A stretch of 12,028 bases of DNA, taken from assembly GCA_002327525.1 (NCBI GenBank), contig DCWG01000042.1, forward strand, positions 1 to 12,028, in the 5' to 3' direction. Each line of letters starts with the position of its first letter. The stretch's first letter is position 1. Source of the stretch: Gammaproteobacteria bacterium UBA2168. Lineage in GTDB: Bacteria; Pseudomonadota; Gammaproteobacteria; Pseudomonadales; Azotimanducaceae. The translations under genes and the position numbers were made by a program. Positions 1 to 10,221 of this stretch are shown piece by piece. The notes below the pieces were generated by a model. That model made no database searches. It was not told where the DNA came from and worked only from the letters and a program-made list of their open reading frames with translations.

Positions 1-167
1 TCTTGCTCCATCCAGTCCATGGTGGCCGCACCATCGTGCACTTCGCCAATCTTGTGCGACAGGCCCGTGTAGAACAGCACGCGCTCAGTGGTCGTGGTCT
101 TCCCGGCGTCCACGTGCGCGACGATACCGATGTTGCGATAGCGCGAAATGGGCGTTGTGCGAGCCAT
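1..167 (-). CDS. fusA: Elongation factor G, N-terminal fragment (gene runs off the left edge)
   Basis: EF-G is the cytoplasmic GTPase that moves tRNA and mRNA through the ribosome after peptide bond formation and helps recycle ribosomes. Only the first 55 codons are in the window. They read [16 protein letters not shown] at the start, followed by the G1 P-loop AHVDAGKT at residues 17-24 and the TTTTER and [12 protein letters not shown] stretches typical of EF-G, close to E. coli FusA. The ATG is preceded by GGAGAG about 7 bases upstream. It lies 45 bases downstream of rpsG with no terminator between them, so it should be cotranscribed as the third gene of the str operon. Domains II to V cannot be assessed. 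A paralogous EF-G is possible, but the position after rpsG argues for the main copy. Confidence 0.97.
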   Translation of the reverse strand, partial: MARTTPISRYRNIGIVAHVDAGKTTTTERVLFYTGLSHKIGEVHDGAATMDWMEQ

Positions 168-212
168 GATGCTCTCCATTAGCTGATTCGTTGGTTGAAG
201 GTAAAAGCGCAG

Positions 213-695
<483 letters not shown>

Positions 696-736
696 TCAGG
701 TCTACCCCCAAGACGATTCTCGCCCGGGGCCTTACT

Positions 737-767
737 CGCCACTCCTGATGCCTTATGCGGAGTGGCG
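737..767 (-). promoter_or_regulatory. Stem-loop in the rpsL-rpsG spacer, candidate S7 autoregulatory site
   Basis: In the mRNA, CGCCACTCC pairs perfectly with GGAGTGGCG across a 13-base loop, a 9-bp stem within the 100-base spacer. No U-tract follows it in the direction of transcription, so it is not an intrinsic terminator. In E. coli the spacer of similar length in the same place is the S7 binding site that couples rpsL and rpsG translation. The structure is seen directly; the S7 role is inferred from position. The rest of the spacer holds the rpsG ribosome binding site. Confidence 0.5.
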
Positions 768-783
768 CTCTCGTTTTTGGTGA

Positions 784-1155
784 CTACTTCGGTTTTTTTG
801 CGCCGTATTTGGAGCGTCCCTGACGCCTGTCTGACACACCCGAGGTGTCGAGCGTACCGCGTACGGTGTGGTAGCGGACGCCCGGCAGGTCCTTGACCCG
901 ACCGCCGCGAATGAGCACCACCGAGTGCTCCTGGAGGTTGTGACCCTCGCCTCCGATGTACGAGGTCACCTCGTAGCCGTTGGTGAGACGCACCCGGCAC
1001 ACCTTTCGAAGGGCCGAGTTGGGTTTCTTTGGCGTGGTCGTGTACACGCGAGTACACACGCCGCGCTTCTGCGGGCTACCCTGCAACGCCGGCACGATAT
1101 TCTTCGCAGCCTTGCGCTTTCTCGGTTTCCGGATCAGCTGGCTGATGGTCGCCAT
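784..1155 (-). CDS. rpsL: 30S ribosomal protein S12
   Basis: S12 sits at the decoding centre of the 30S subunit, where it monitors codon-anticodon pairing and is the classic site of streptomycin-resistance mutations. The product has 123 residues against 124 in E. coli. The start [18 protein letters not shown] matches the family start, and an ATG with GGAG about 8 bases upstream supports it. The frame stays open for 71 more codons upstream, but that stretch overlaps rpoC and is unlike S12. The loop [14 protein letters not shown] (about residues 39-52) and [14 protein letters not shown] (84-97) are intact. Lys43 and Lys88 are present, so the usual streptomycin-resistance substitutions are absent. 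Asp89 is the residue methylthiolated by RimO in E. coli. The gene heads the str cluster behind its own promoter and ends in TAG. Confidence 0.98.
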   Translation of the reverse strand: MATISQLIRKPRKRKAAKNIVPALQGSPQKRGVCTRVYTTTPKKPNSALRKVCRVRLTNGYEVTSYIGGEGHNLQEHSVVLIRGGRVKDLPGVRYHTVRGTLDTSGVSDRRQGRSKYGAKKPK

Positions 1156-1176
1156 ATTTTCTCCAGTGTTTTGCAT

Positions 1177-1203
1177 CGTTTCGAAAGGAGTACCCCCGAA
1201 ACG
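1177..1203 (-). promoter_or_regulatory. Stem-loop at the 5' end of the predicted rpsL leader
   Basis: CGTTTCG pairs with CGAAACG (7 bp) across a 13-base loop. The hairpin begins only a few bases after the transcription start predicted from the -10 box at 1212-1217, and it ends 21 bases before the rpsL ATG, just ahead of the ribosome binding site. A stem at the very 5' end commonly stabilises bacterial mRNA. That role is inference from position. Confidence 0.4.
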
Positions 1204-1240
1204 AGCGCGGCATTCTAATGATGTGCACCCGTCGTGTCCA
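1204..1240 (-). promoter_or_regulatory. Sigma70-type promoter for the str genes (rpsL-rpsG-fusA)
   Basis: Read on the minus strand, TGGACA (1235-1240) is followed after exactly 17 bases by TAGAAT (1212-1217), each one mismatch from consensus. The bases just after the -10 box, GCCGCGC, form a GC-rich discriminator like those of stringently controlled rRNA and ribosomal protein promoters. Transcription would start near 1204-1206, giving a leader of roughly 50 bases before the rpsL ATG. The promoter lies in the 166-base spacer after rpoC, the expected place for a str promoter. No intrinsic terminator is visible after rpoC, so readthrough from rpoBC probably adds to expression. Confidence 0.7.
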
Positions 1241-1266
1241 CAGTCACGGTTAGCGCACAGCCACAG

Positions 1267-1296
1267 ACCGCTCTCACATGCCGATGCGGGAGCGGC
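1267..1296 (-). promoter_or_regulatory. Hairpin downstream of rpoC, without a U-tract
   Basis: GCCGCTC (1290-1296) can pair with GAGCGGU (1267-1273) in the transcript across 16 bases, about 25 bases after the rpoC stop codon. The following bases are not U-rich, so it is a poor intrinsic terminator. A second small stem (1314-1319 with 1327-1332) brackets the rpoC stop codon. Either could serve mRNA processing or 3'-end protection, or neither may matter. Confidence 0.25.
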
Positions 1297-1321
1297 TTCA
1301 GCTACAATCTGACGCAGCGGT

Positions 1322-4300
1322 CTACTCGCTGCTCGACAGCGCCTCCGACAGTGCCTGCGCGACCTCATCCGCCGTCGCGCCCTGCTCCTTCGCCAAGCGC
1401 TCGGTCGCTTCCTCCGCGCGCATCCGTTTGCGGTCGCTGTGGTAGTTCAATCCCGTTCCCGCCGGGATCAAACGACCAACCACTACATTTTCCTTCAAGC
1501 CGCGCAGGTGGTCCTGCTTGCCGGTTACCGCCGCTTCGGTCAGAACCCGGGTGGTTTCCTGGAAGGAAGCCGCCGAGATGAACGACTCGGTAGCAAGAGA
1601 GGCCTTGGTAATGCCAAGCAGCACGCGTTGGAAAGCCACACGCTGCTTACCCTCTTCATCGAGGCCGGCGTTCACTTCCTGCACCCGCGTGAACTCCATC
1701 TGCTCGCCGCGGATCAGGCCGGACTCGCCCGGATTACTCACTTCCGCCTTGCGCAGCATCTGGCGCACGATCACCTCGATGTGCTTGTCGTTGATGGTCA
1801 CACCCTGCAGGCGGTAGACCTCCTGGATCTCGTTGATGATGAACTTTGCGAGTTCCTCAACCCCTTTGAGTCGCAGAATGTCATGCGGTGTCGGCGGGCC
1901 TTCACAGACCACTTCACCCTTCTCCACGTGTTCGCCTTCGAACACGCCGATGTTGCGCCACTTGGGTATCAGTGTCTCCACGTGATCGCTGTCGGGCGGC
2001 GTGATCACGAGCCGGCGCTTACCCTTGGTTTCCTTGCCGAAGCTGACCGTGCCGGAGGCTTCCGCCAGCACCGCGGGCTCTTTGGGCTTGCGTGCTTCGA
2101 ACAGATCCGCGACACGCGGCAAACCACCCGTGATGTCACGGTTTTTGGAACCTTCTTGCGGGATGCGAGCGATGATGTCGCCCACTCCGATCTTGCCGCC
2201 ATCTTCGAGATTCAGAATGGCGTCGTTGGGCAGGAAGTAGTGCGCGGGCACATCGGTGCCGGGCAGCAACACTTCCTTTTCGCCCTGGATCAACCGAATG
2301 GCAGGACGCAGGTCCTTGCCCACACTGGGCCGGTTCTTTGGATCCAGAACGATGATGTTGGTCAATCCCGTCAACTCATCTGTCTGCCGGTTGACCGAAA
2401 GCCCTTCTTCCATGTCCTGGAATTCAACCGTACCCGCCACCTCTGTGATGATCGGGTGTGTGTGCGGATCCCAGTTGGCGATCACCTGACCCGCTTCCAC
2501 GGTGTCGTTTTCCACGACCGTGATCATGGCGCCATACGGCAGCTTGTAGCGCTCCCGCTCGCGCCCGTGTTCGTCGGCAACGGCTATTTCCCCCGAGCGG
2601 GAAATCGCAACCAGCTCACCAGACTCCTTCTGCACCGTCTTCAGGTTGTGCAGGCGCACTGTCCCGCCGTGCTTGGCCTGAATGCTGTCGATCGCTGTCG
2701 CGCGCGATGCGGCGCCGCCGATGTGGAACGTACGCATCGTGAGCTGGGTACCCGGCTCACCAATGGACTGTGCGGCGATCACACCGACCGCTTCACCGAT
2801 GTTCACCTGGTGACCGCGGGCGAGATCGCGGCCGTAACAGCTGCAGCACACGCCATACTTGGTGTGGCAGGTGATCGCGGAACGGACCTTCATCTCGTCC
2901 ACGCCGAGGACATCCAGCTGTTCCACCCACGCCTCGTCCAGCATGGTGCCCACCGGAATCAATACCGTCTTGCCATCGGCAGCCAGCACATCTTCAGCGA
3001 CGACACGGCCCAGTACACGATCACCCAGCGGTTCCACTACGTCACCACCTTCGATGATGGCGGACACGGTCAGACCATCGTCGGTACCGCAATCGTCCTC
3101 CGTGATCACCACGTCCTGTGCCACGTCGACCAGTCGTCGTGTCAGGTAACCCGAGTTGGCGGTTTTCAGCGCAGTATCCGCCAGACCCTTACGCGCGCCG
3201 TGAGTCGAGATGAAATACTCATTCACCGACAATCCTTCGCGGAAGTTGGCCGTGATGGCGTTCTCGATGATGCTGCCGTCCGGCCGCGTCATGAGGCCGC
3301 GCATACCGGCGAGCTGCCGGATCTGCGCGGGGGAACCCCGGGCCCCCGAGTCCGCGTAGATATAGACGGAGTTGAAGGAATCCTGCTCTTCGTCGTCGCC
3401 CTCGCTGTTGGTGACTGTCTCCTTGGAGATACCGTCCATCATGGAGCGCGCCACCAGATCGTTGGCACGCGACCAGATGTCGACCACCTTGTTGTACTTT
3501 TCACCCTGGGTGACCAGGCCTGAGGAGTATTGCGATTCGATTTCTGCTACTTCCGCCTGCGCATCGCCAATGATCCGCGCCTTGGAGTCTGGAATGACAA
3601 AGTCATCCACACCAATTGACGATCCGGAGGAGGTCGAATGACCGAATCCGGTGTACATCAGCTGGTCCGCGAAAATGACCGTTTCCTTGAGCCCCACATT
3701 CCGGTAACAGGCATCGATGAGCGCGGAGATGGAACGTTTATCCATCGCCTTGTTCACCATATCGAACGGCAGCGCTTTCGGCACGATGTCGTAGAGCAAC
3801 GCGCGCCCCACAGTGGTGTCCTTGAGCTCGTTGGTTGCATACCAGCTACCGTCCTCGCCTTCCCGGTGCTCCTCGATGCGCACCTTGACCTTCGCGTGCA
3901 GGTCTATCTGCTGCGCGTGGTAGGCGCGATGTACTTCTTCGGAGTCAGCAAACACCATGCCTTCACCGCGCGCGTTCACCATGTCGCGCGTCATGTAGTA
4001 GATACCCAACACGACGTCCTGCGACGGCACGATAATGGGCTCGCCACTGGCAGGTGAGAGGATGTTGTTGGTAGACATCATCAGCGCACGCGCTTCGAGT
4101 TGCGCTTCGAGTGTCAGCGGCACGTGCACGGCCATCTGGTCACCGTCGAAGTCCGCGTTGTATGCAGTACATACCAGCGGATGCAACTGGATGGCTTTAC
4201 CCTCGATGAGTACCGGTTCGAATGCCTGAATGCCCAGGCGATGCAGAGTCGGTGCGCGGTTGAGCAGCACCGGGTGCTCGCGAATCACTCCAGCCAGGAT

Positions 4301-5530
4301 GTCCCACACCTCGGCGGTCTCGCGTTCCACCATCTTCTTGGCGGCCTTGATGGTCGTGGCCAGTCCACGACCCTCGAGCTTGCCGAAGATGAATGGTTTG
4401 AAGAGCTCCAGCGCCATCTTCTTAGGCAACCCGCACTGATGCAGCTTGAGCGTCGGACCCACCACGATGACTGAACGCCCGGAATAGTCCACGCGTTTGC
4501 CGAGCAGGTTCTGCCGAAAGCGGCCCTGCTTACCCTTGATCATGTCGGCGAGAGACTTCAGGGGACGCTTGTTGGAACCCGTGATGGCGCGCCCGCGACG
4601 GCCATTGTCCAGCAGCGCGTCCACCGACTCCTGCAACATGCGCTTTTCATTGCGTACAATGATGTCGGGCGCGGACAGATCCAGCAGGCGCTTCAGCCGG
4701 TTGTTGCGATTGATGACCCGTCGGTACAGATCGTTCAGATCCGAGGTCGCGAAGCGCCCACCGTCGAGCGGTACCAGCGGACGCAGGTCCGGCGGCAGCA
4801 CGGGCAACACGGTCATCACCATCCACTCGGGCTTGTTGCCGGAGTTGACGAAGGCTTCCATCAGTTTCAGACGCTTCGACAACTTCTTGATCTTGGTTTC
4901 AGAATTGGTGGCTGGTATTTCTTCGCGCAGCCGCGCAATGTCGCTTTCCATGTCCATCGCCAGGAGCAAGGCCTGAACCGCCTCGGCGCCCATCCTGGCG
5001 TCGAACTCATCTCCATACTCCTCGAGCTTGGCGTAATAGTCCTCGTCGGTCAGCAACTGACCGGTTTCGAGATCGGTCAGCCCCGTGTCGACCACCACAT
5101 AAGATTCGAAGTACAGCACACGTTCGATATCGCGTAGCGTCATGTCGAGCAGAAGTCCGATGCGCGATGGCAGCGACTTCAAAAACCAGATGTGTGCCAC
5201 GGGGCTTGCGAGCTCAATGTGGCCCATCCGCTCCCGGCGGACCTTAGTCAGCGTGACCTCCACACCGCACTTCTCACAAATCACACCACGGTGCTTGAGA
5301 CGCTTGTACTTGCCGCACAGGCACTCGTAGTCCTTCACAGGGCCAAAGATACGCGCACAGAAGAGTCCGTCTCGTTCCGGCTTGAATGTCCGGTAATTAA
5401 TGGTCTCTGGCTTCTTCACCTCGCCGAACGACCACGAGCGGATCATTTCGGGGGATGCCAAACCAATGCGCAGCGCATCGAACTCATCGACGCTTCCCTG
5501 GGCTTTCAGCAAATTCAACAGATCTTTCAA
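1322..5530 (-). CDS. rpoC: DNA-directed RNA polymerase subunit beta'
   Basis: Beta' forms, with beta, the catalytic core of RNA polymerase. The product has 1402 residues (E. coli 1407) and is colinear with it. Zinc site 1 has Cys70, Cys72, Cys85 and Cys88. The catalytic NADFDGD motif is at 458-464, with Asp460, Asp462 and Asp464 binding the active-site magnesium. The bridge helix spans about 772-800 and the trigger helix [12 protein letters not shown] is at 932-943. Zinc site 2 has Cys814, Cys888, Cys895 and Cys898. The sequence after about 943 to about 1130 corresponds to the SI3 insertion of proteobacterial beta', followed by the conserved [13 protein letters not shown]. The start is TTG: it encodes the family start MKDLL, no other start codon lies just upstream in frame, and GGGAG sits 7 bases before it. 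The gene follows rpoB after 24 bases and ends in TAG. Confidence 0.99.
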   Translation of the reverse strand: MKDLLNLLKAQGSVDEFDALRIGLASPEMIRSWSFGEVKKPETINYRTFKPERDGLFCARIFGPVKDYECLCGKYKRLKHRGVICEKCGVEVTLTKVRRERMGHIELASPVAHIWFLKSLPSRIGLLLDMTLRDIERVLYFESYVVVDTGLTDLETGQLLTDEDYYAKLEEYGDEFDARMGAEAVQALLLAMDMESDIARLREEIPATNSETKIKKLSKRLKLMEAFVNSGNKPEWMVMTVLPVLPPDLRPLVPLDGGRFATSDLNDLYRRVINRNNRLKRLLDLSAPDIIVRNEKRMLQESVDALLDNGRRGRAITGSNKRPLKSLADMIKGKQGRFRQNLLGKRVDYSGRSVIVVGPTLKLHQCGLPKKMALELFKPFIFGKLEGRGLATTIKAAKKMVERETAEVWDILAGVIREHPVLLNRAPTLHRLGIQAFEPVLIEGKAIQLHPLVCTAYNADFDGDQMAVHVPLTLEAQLEARALMMSTNNILSPASGEPIIVPSQDVVLGIYYMTRDMVNARGEGMVFADSEEVHRAYHAQQIDLHAKVKVRIEEHREGEDGSWYATNELKDTTVGRALLYDIVPKALPFDMVNKAMDKRSISALIDACYRNVGLKETVIFADQLMYTGFGHSTSSGSSIGVDDFVIPDSKARIIGDAQAEVAEIESQYSSGLVTQGEKYNKVVDIWSRANDLVARSMMDGISKETVTNSEGDDEEQDSFNSVYIYADSGARGSPAQIRQLAGMRGLMTRPDGSIIENAITANFREGLSVNEYFISTHGARKGLADTALKTANSGYLTRRLVDVAQDVVITEDDCGTDDGLTVSAIIEGGDVVEPLGDRVLGRVVAEDVLAADGKTVLIPVGTMLDEAWVEQLDVLGVDEMKVRSAITCHTKYGVCCSCYGRDLARGHQVNIGEAVGVIAAQSIGEPGTQLTMRTFHIGGAASRATAIDSIQAKHGGTVRLHNLKTVQKESGELVAISRSGEIAVADEHGRERERYKLPYGAMITVVENDTVEAGQVIANWDPHTHPIITEVAGTVEFQDMEEGLSVNRQTDELTGLTNIIVLDPKNRPSVGKDLRPAIRLIQGEKEVLLPGTDVPAHYFLPNDAILNLEDGGKIGVGDIIARIPQEGSKNRDITGGLPRVADLFEARKPKEPAVLAEASGTVSFGKETKGKRRLVITPPDSDHVETLIPKWRNIGVFEGEHVEKGEVVCEGPPTPHDILRLKGVEELAKFIINEIQEVYRLQGVTINDKHIEVIVRQMLRKAEVSNPGESGLIRGEQMEFTRVQEVNAGLDEEGKQRVAFQRVLLGITKASLATESFISAASFQETTRVLTEAAVTGKQDHLRGLKENVVVGRLIPAGTGLNYHSDRKRMRAEEATERLAKEQGATADEVAQALSEALSSSE

Positions 5531-5554
5531 AAGGTTTCTCCCGTTGCCCTGCCG

Positions 5555-8500
5555 TTACTCTGTTTCCAACTCGATGTCAATTCCAAGCGAACGTATCTCC
5601 TTGACGAGCACGTTGAAGGACTCCGGCATGCCCGGCTCCATGTTGAAATCGTTATCCACGATGTTCTTGTACATCTTGGTCCGGCCGCTCACGTCGTCGG
5701 ACTTCACCGTCAGCATTTCCTGCAGTGTGTAGGCCGCGCCATATGCCTCGAGCGCCCATACTTCCATCTCACCGAAGCGTTGACCGCCGAACTGCGCCTT
5801 ACCACCTAACGGCTGCTGCGTTACCAGGCTGTAGGACCCCGTGGAGCGTGCGTGCATCTTGTCATCCACCAGGTGGTTGAGCTTGAGCATGTACATGTAG
5901 CCGACCGTCACCGGTCGGTCGAACTGGTCGCCCGTTCGGCCATCGTACAGAATCGCCTGACCGCTGGTCGGCAGCCCGGCCAGTTCGAGCATATTCTTGA
6001 TCTCGCTCTCGTTGGCGCCATCGAACACGGGCGTTGCGATGGGTACACCGGCGCCGAGGTTGGTCGCCAGTTCCATAATCTCACCATCTCTGAGCGATTT
6101 GAGGTTCTCGTCCCGCCCGTCGATCGAGTTGTACACATCCTCCAGATAGCCGCGCACGTCCGCGATCTTCTTCTGCTCTTCGATCATCAGGTTGATCTGT
6201 TCGCCAATACCCTTGGCGGCCCAGCCGAGGTGCGTTTCCAGCACCTGGCCAACATTCATCCGCGACGGCACACCGAGAGGATTAAGCACGATGTCCACCG
6301 GCTCGCCGTTCTCGTCGAAAGGCATGTCCTCTACGGGCATGATTACCGAGATGACGCCCTTGTTGCCGTGTCGTCCGGCCATCTTGTCACCCGGCTGGAT
6401 ACGGCGTTTGATCGCCAGATACACCTTCACGATCTTGAGCACGCCCGGGGCGAGGTCATCACCGCTCTCCAGTTTCATGCGCTTGTCGGCGTAGATCGCG
6501 TCGAGCCTCTCCCGGCGCTCACCTAGCTGTGCTTCCGCACGCTCGAGCAAGGCGTTCAACGTGTCGTCCGACATACGGATCTTGAACCAGTCGTCCAGCT
6601 CCAGGCTCGACAGGTACTCCTCGCCTATCGCCAAACCCTGGCTCTTGCCCGGAGCGCTCGCCGCCTTGTTGTTCATCAGCGCACTCTTGAGACGCTCGTA
6701 AGTAGCTGCCTCGATGATGCGATACTCATCGTCCAGGTCCTTGCGGATCTGCGCGAGCTGACTCTTTTCGATATCCTTCGCGCGCTGGTCCTTCTCCACA
6801 CCGTCGCGCGTAAACACCTGCACGCCGATTACCGTGCCCTTGACGCTGGTCGGGACACGCTGGCTGGTGTCCTTCACGTCAGACGCCTTCTCGCCGAAGA
6901 TGGCTCGCAGGAGCTTCTCTTCTGGTGTGAGCTGGGTTTCGCCCTTCGGCGTGACCTTGCCCACCAGAATGTCGCCGGCCTCCACTTCGGCACCGATGTA
7001 GACGATACCCGACTCATCCAGCTTCGAGAGTGCCCCCTCGCCGACATTGGGAATGTCGCAGGTCACTTCTTCGGGTCCGAGTTTGGTGTCACGGGCAATA
7101 CACGTCAGCTCCTGGATGTGCACACTGGTAAAGCGGTCTTCCAGAACCACGCGCTCGGAGACGAGGATAGAGTCCTCGAAGTTGTATCCATTCCACGGCA
7201 TGAACGCGACGCGCATGTTCTGACCGAGGGCCAGTTCACCCATGTCCACCGAGGGACCGTCGGCCACAATGTCACCCCTGACGATTCTATCTCCGGGTTT
7301 CACCAGCGGACGCTGGTTGATGCACGTGTTCTGGTTGGAGCGCGTGAATTTAGTGAGATTGTAGATGTCCACACCGGCTTCGCCCGCCGCCGTCTCGGCA
7401 TCCGATACACGCACGACAATACGGCCGGCATCGACACTGTCGATGGTGCCGCCGCGGCCGGCGATGACACACACACCGGAATCGCGCGCGACGATGCGCT
7501 CCATTCCGGTACCCACCAGGGGTTTCTCGGTACGGATGGTTGGCACCGCCTGTTTCTGCATGTTCGAGCCCATGAGCGCGCGGTTGGCATCATCGTGCTC
7601 GAGGAAGGGTATGAGCGACGCCGCCACGGATACCACCTGCTTGGGTGAGACGTCCATGTAATTCACATTCTCAGACGTGGTCTTGGTGAATTCGTTCTGA
7701 TGACGAACGTCTATCAGGTCCTCCACGAACCGACCCTTCTCATCGAGCACACTGCTCGCCTGAGCGATTACGTACTCCGCCTCGTCGATGGCCGAAAGGT
7801 ATTCGATGGTCTTGGTGACCTTCCCGTTCACCACCTTGCGATAGGGCGTCTCGAGAAAGCCGTACTCGTTGGTGCGTGAATAGCTTGCCAGCGAGTTGAT
7901 GAGACCAATATTCGGTCCTTCTGGCGTCTCAATAGGGCAAACCCGGCCGTAATGAGTCGGGTGCACGTCCCGCACTTCGAAGCCGGCCCGCTCACGCGTC
8001 AGTCCACCCGGACCGAGTGCTGAGACGCGACGTTTGTGGGTGACTTCAGAGAGCGGGTTGTTCTGATCCATGAACTGCGAGAGCTGGCTGGAACCAAAGA
8101 ACTCCTTGATGGCCGCGGCCACGGGCTTCGCATTGATCATGTCCTGCGGCATGAGGCCTTCGGACTCCGCCAGACTCAAACGCTCCTTGACCGCACGTTC
8201 GACCCTAATGAGACCGACTCGGAACTGGTTTTCCGACATCTCTCCCACGGATCGCACCCGGCGATTGCCGAGGTGATCGATATCGTCCACCTGGCCCCTA
8301 CCGTTGCGGATATCGATCAGCGTACGCAGTGCGTCGATGATATCTTCGTTGGCGAGTATTCCGCTGCCAGTGATGTCCTCACGTCCCAGGCGTCGATTGA
8401 ACTTCATTCTTCCCACGGCGGAGAGGTCGTAGCGCTCGGTCGAGAAAAATAGGTTGTTGAACAGGTTCTCCGCCGCTTCTTTGGTCGGCGGCTCGCCCGG

Positions 8501-9628
8501 CCGCATCATGCGATAGATTTCGACGAGCGCTTCCAGTTTGTTGCTGGTCGGGTCGTTGCGCAGCGTATCGGACATATATGGTCCGCAATCGAGATCATTC
8601 GTATAGATGGTCTCGATGTCCTTCACACCTGCCTCGAGCATCTGTTCGAGCAGTTCCTCGGTAATGACGCTATTGCAGGGCGCCACGATTTCACCCGTGG
8701 ATTCCTCTACAATGTCGCGTGCGACCACACGCTCGAGCATGTACTCACGCGGCACGTCCAGACGCTTTAGACCTGAATCTTCCAGCAGGCGCACATGCCG
8801 GGCGGTGATTCGGCGACCCATGTCGACGATCAGCTCGCCGTTCCTGTCGCGGATGTCGAACGACGCCACTTCACCGCGCAAACGCTCCGGTATGAGGTCG
8901 ACCGAGAATCCGTTCTTCTTTACATGGAACACGTTCTTGTCGAAGAACATGTCAAGTATTTCCTCGCCGCTGTATTCGAGCGCACGCAGAATGATGGTGG
9001 CCGGCAGTTTGCGGCGGCGGTCGATACGCACGAACACCGAGTCTTTGGGATCGAACTCGAAATCGAGCCAGGAACCGCGGTAGGGGATCACGCGGGCGGA
9101 ATACAGCAACTTGCCCGAAGAATGCGTCTTGCCCCGGTCGTGATCGAAGAATACACCTGGACTGCGGTGTAGTTGCGACACCACAACCCGTTCGGTGCCG
9201 TTGATGACGAAGGTGCCGTTTTCGGTCATGAGCGGAATCTCGCCCATATAGACTTCCTGCTCCTTCACGTCCTTGACGGCTTTGTTGGAAGAATCCTTGT
9301 CGTAAATGATGAGTCTGACTTTCACGCGCAGCGGTGCTGCATACGTGCTGCCGCGAAGAACACACTCTTTGACATCGAATACGGGCTCACCGAGCCGGTA
9401 GTCGACGTATTCGAGTGCAGCATTGCCCGAGTAGCTGACAATGGGGAACACCGACCTGAATGCCGCATGCAGACCCACTTCCTTACGATCTCCCGAGGCC
9501 ACGCCCTCTTGAAGAAACTTGCCGTAAGAGTCGACCTGAATCGCGAGCAGGTACGGCATCTCCATGGATTCCGACAGTTTGCCGAAGTCTTTACGGATGC
9601 GCTTTTTCTCGGTAAAGCTATACGCCAT
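5555..9628 (-). CDS. rpoB: DNA-directed RNA polymerase subunit beta
   Basis: Beta forms one pincer of RNA polymerase and most of the rifampicin pocket. The product has 1357 residues (E. coli 1342) and aligns throughout. The start [17 protein letters not shown] matches E. coli; its ATG has GGGAG 6 bases upstream. The frame is open for 37 more codons upstream, but those are not beta-like and cover the structured spacer. The rifampicin region, from [14 protein letters not shown] at about 511 to SALGPGG at about 542, is wild type: Gln518, Asp521, His531, Arg534, Ser536 and Ile577 match E. coli Gln513, Asp516, His526, Arg529, Ser531 and Ile572. [12 protein letters not shown] is at 1080-1091, and the C-terminal clamp contact [21 protein letters not shown] lies at 1275-1295. 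The variable helical stretch at about 960-1055 matches the beta SI2 insert position. Transcribed with rplJL upstream and rpoC downstream; stop TAA. Confidence 0.99.
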   Translation of the reverse strand: MAYSFTEKKRIRKDFGKLSESMEMPYLLAIQVDSYGKFLQEGVASGDRKEVGLHAAFRSVFPIVSYSGNAALEYVDYRLGEPVFDVKECVLRGSTYAAPLRVKVRLIIYDKDSSNKAVKDVKEQEVYMGEIPLMTENGTFVINGTERVVVSQLHRSPGVFFDHDRGKTHSSGKLLYSARVIPYRGSWLDFEFDPKDSVFVRIDRRRKLPATIILRALEYSGEEILDMFFDKNVFHVKKNGFSVDLIPERLRGEVASFDIRDRNGELIVDMGRRITARHVRLLEDSGLKRLDVPREYMLERVVARDIVEESTGEIVAPCNSVITEELLEQMLEAGVKDIETIYTNDLDCGPYMSDTLRNDPTSNKLEALVEIYRMMRPGEPPTKEAAENLFNNLFFSTERYDLSAVGRMKFNRRLGREDITGSGILANEDIIDALRTLIDIRNGRGQVDDIDHLGNRRVRSVGEMSENQFRVGLIRVERAVKERLSLAESEGLMPQDMINAKPVAAAIKEFFGSSQLSQFMDQNNPLSEVTHKRRVSALGPGGLTRERAGFEVRDVHPTHYGRVCPIETPEGPNIGLINSLASYSRTNEYGFLETPYRKVVNGKVTKTIEYLSAIDEAEYVIAQASSVLDEKGRFVEDLIDVRHQNEFTKTTSENVNYMDVSPKQVVSVAASLIPFLEHDDANRALMGSNMQKQAVPTIRTEKPLVGTGMERIVARDSGVCVIAGRGGTIDSVDAGRIVVRVSDAETAAGEAGVDIYNLTKFTRSNQNTCINQRPLVKPGDRIVRGDIVADGPSVDMGELALGQNMRVAFMPWNGYNFEDSILVSERVVLEDRFTSVHIQELTCIARDTKLGPEEVTCDIPNVGEGALSKLDESGIVYIGAEVEAGDILVGKVTPKGETQLTPEEKLLRAIFGEKASDVKDTSQRVPTSVKGTVIGVQVFTRDGVEKDQRAKDIEKSQLAQIRKDLDDEYRIIEAATYERLKSALMNNKAASAPGKSQGLAIGEEYLSSLELDDWFKIRMSDDTLNALLERAEAQLGERRERLDAIYADKRMKLESGDDLAPGVLKIVKVYLAIKRRIQPGDKMAGRHGNKGVISVIMPVEDMPFDENGEPVDIVLNPLGVPSRMNVGQVLETHLGWAAKGIGEQINLMIEEQKKIADVRGYLEDVYNSIDGRDENLKSLRDGEIMELATNLGAGVPIATPVFDGANESEIKNMLELAGLPTSGQAILYDGRTGDQFDRPVTVGYMYMLKLNHLVDDKMHARSTGSYSLVTQQPLGGKAQFGGQRFGEMEVWALEAYGAAYTLQEMLTVKSDDVSGRTKMYKNIVDNDFNMEPGMPESFNVLVKEIRSLGIDIELETE

Positions 9629-9675
9629 TCGAATCTCCCGTGCACCGTGCCGTGCAATGATTTTGACGTTGGGTT

Positions 9676-9695
9676 CCCAGTTCAGTTGAACCGGG
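9676..9695 (-). promoter_or_regulatory. Small stem-loop ahead of rpoB
   Basis: In the transcript CCCGGUUC pairs with GAACUGGG (8 bp with one G-U pair) around an AACU tetraloop, 47 bases before the rpoB ATG. It is not followed by a U-run. A weaker 5-bp stem (9641-9656) abuts the rpoB Shine-Dalgarno sequence. Together with the larger hairpin at 9725-9758 it fills the rplL-rpoB spacer with structure. A role in processing or attenuation is inferred only from the analogous E. coli spacer. Confidence 0.35.
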
Positions 9696-9724
9696 AGGAA
9701 CGGACAGCACCGCACCCGCACACG

Positions 9725-9758
9725 GGCATCCCTGGACACTCACAAGTCCATGGATGCC
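9725..9758 (-). promoter_or_regulatory. Long stem-loop in the rplL-rpoB spacer, candidate processing or attenuation site
   Basis: GGCATCC and TGGAC pair with GUCCA and GGAUGCC, giving 7 plus 5 base pairs separated by one A-G mismatch, with an 8-base loop. It lies 52 bases after the rplL stop. The bases after it are GC-rich, not a U-tract, so a standard intrinsic terminator is excluded. In E. coli the rplL-rpoB spacer holds a partial attenuator and an RNase III cleavage hairpin that lower rpoBC output relative to the ribosomal proteins. This stem is a plausible counterpart, with function inferred. Confidence 0.5.
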
Positions 9759-9810
9759 TGCGCGCAAACGCGGCACTTCTTGGAAACGCTCTTTCAGGGA
9801 GCAATCCAAT

Positions 9811-10194
9811 CTACTTGAGCTCAACACCTGCGCCGGCTTCTTCCAACTGCTTCTTGAACTCTTCTGCTTCTTCCTTGTTCACACCTTCCTTGACTGCCGA
9901 AGGGGCGCCGTCTACCAGCTCCTTTGCCTCCTTCAGCCCTAGGCCCGTGATCGCACGTACTGCCTTGATCGCGTTGACTTTTTTCTCACCAGCGCTGGTC
10001 AGCACGACGTCGAACTCACTCTGTTCTTCGCCGCCCGCGCCTCCGCCGGCCTCACCCACCGCAACCGGTGCAGCCGCCGCAGCTGCCGCCGCAGATACGC
10101 CGAATTTCTCTTCCATCGCGCTCACCAGATCCACGACGTCCATGACGCTCATGTCGGCAATCGCATTGAGAATGTCGTCTTTAGACAATGCCAT
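9811..10194 (-). CDS. rplL: 50S ribosomal protein L7/L12
   Basis: L12 forms the flexible stalk dimers on L10 that recruit and stimulate the translational GTPases, including EF-G encoded downstream. The product has 127 residues, slightly longer than the E. coli 120-121. The N-terminal dimerisation and L10-binding helices cover about residues 1-33. The hinge (about 34-58) is rich in alanine and glycine, with a run of eight alanines and a GGGAGGEE stretch. The globular C-terminal domain (about 59-127) carries [21 protein letters not shown], which includes the factor-binding helices. The ATG has AGGAG 10 bases upstream, in a 27-base spacer after rplJ. L12 is made in several copies per ribosome, so this cistron should be translated more strongly than rplJ. 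The stop is TAG. Confidence 0.98.
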   Translation of the reverse strand: MALSKDDILNAIADMSVMDVVDLVSAMEEKFGVSAAAAAAAAPVAVGEAGGGAGGEEQSEFDVVLTSAGEKKVNAIKAVRAITGLGLKEAKELVDGAPSAVKEGVNKEEAEEFKKQLEEAGAGVELK

Positions 10195-10221
10195 TGTTCA
10201 ATTTCTCCTGAATGTTGATCG

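Noticed and set aside
737..778. A plus-strand intrinsic terminator: the 9-bp stem followed by CTCTCGTTTTT
   Set aside because: The T-run begins several bases after the stem, and there is no plus-strand gene to end. The stem is better read as part of the rpsL-rpsG mRNA.
1156..1368. In-frame upstream extension of rpsL by 71 codons
   Set aside because: It overlaps the end of rpoC, includes the promoter, and encodes nothing like S12; the ATG at 1155 with its ribosome binding site matches the family start.
1439..3523. A 694-codon open frame on the plus strand, opposite rpoC
   Set aside because: It is an antisense shadow of the constrained, GC-rich rpoC coding sequence. Its protein is rich in His, Arg and Val with no recognisable domain, and rpoC on the other strand is beyond doubt.
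9629..9739. In-frame upstream extension of rpoB by 37 codons
   Set aside because: It covers the structured spacer and is not beta-like; the family start [10 protein letters not shown] has a good ribosome binding site.
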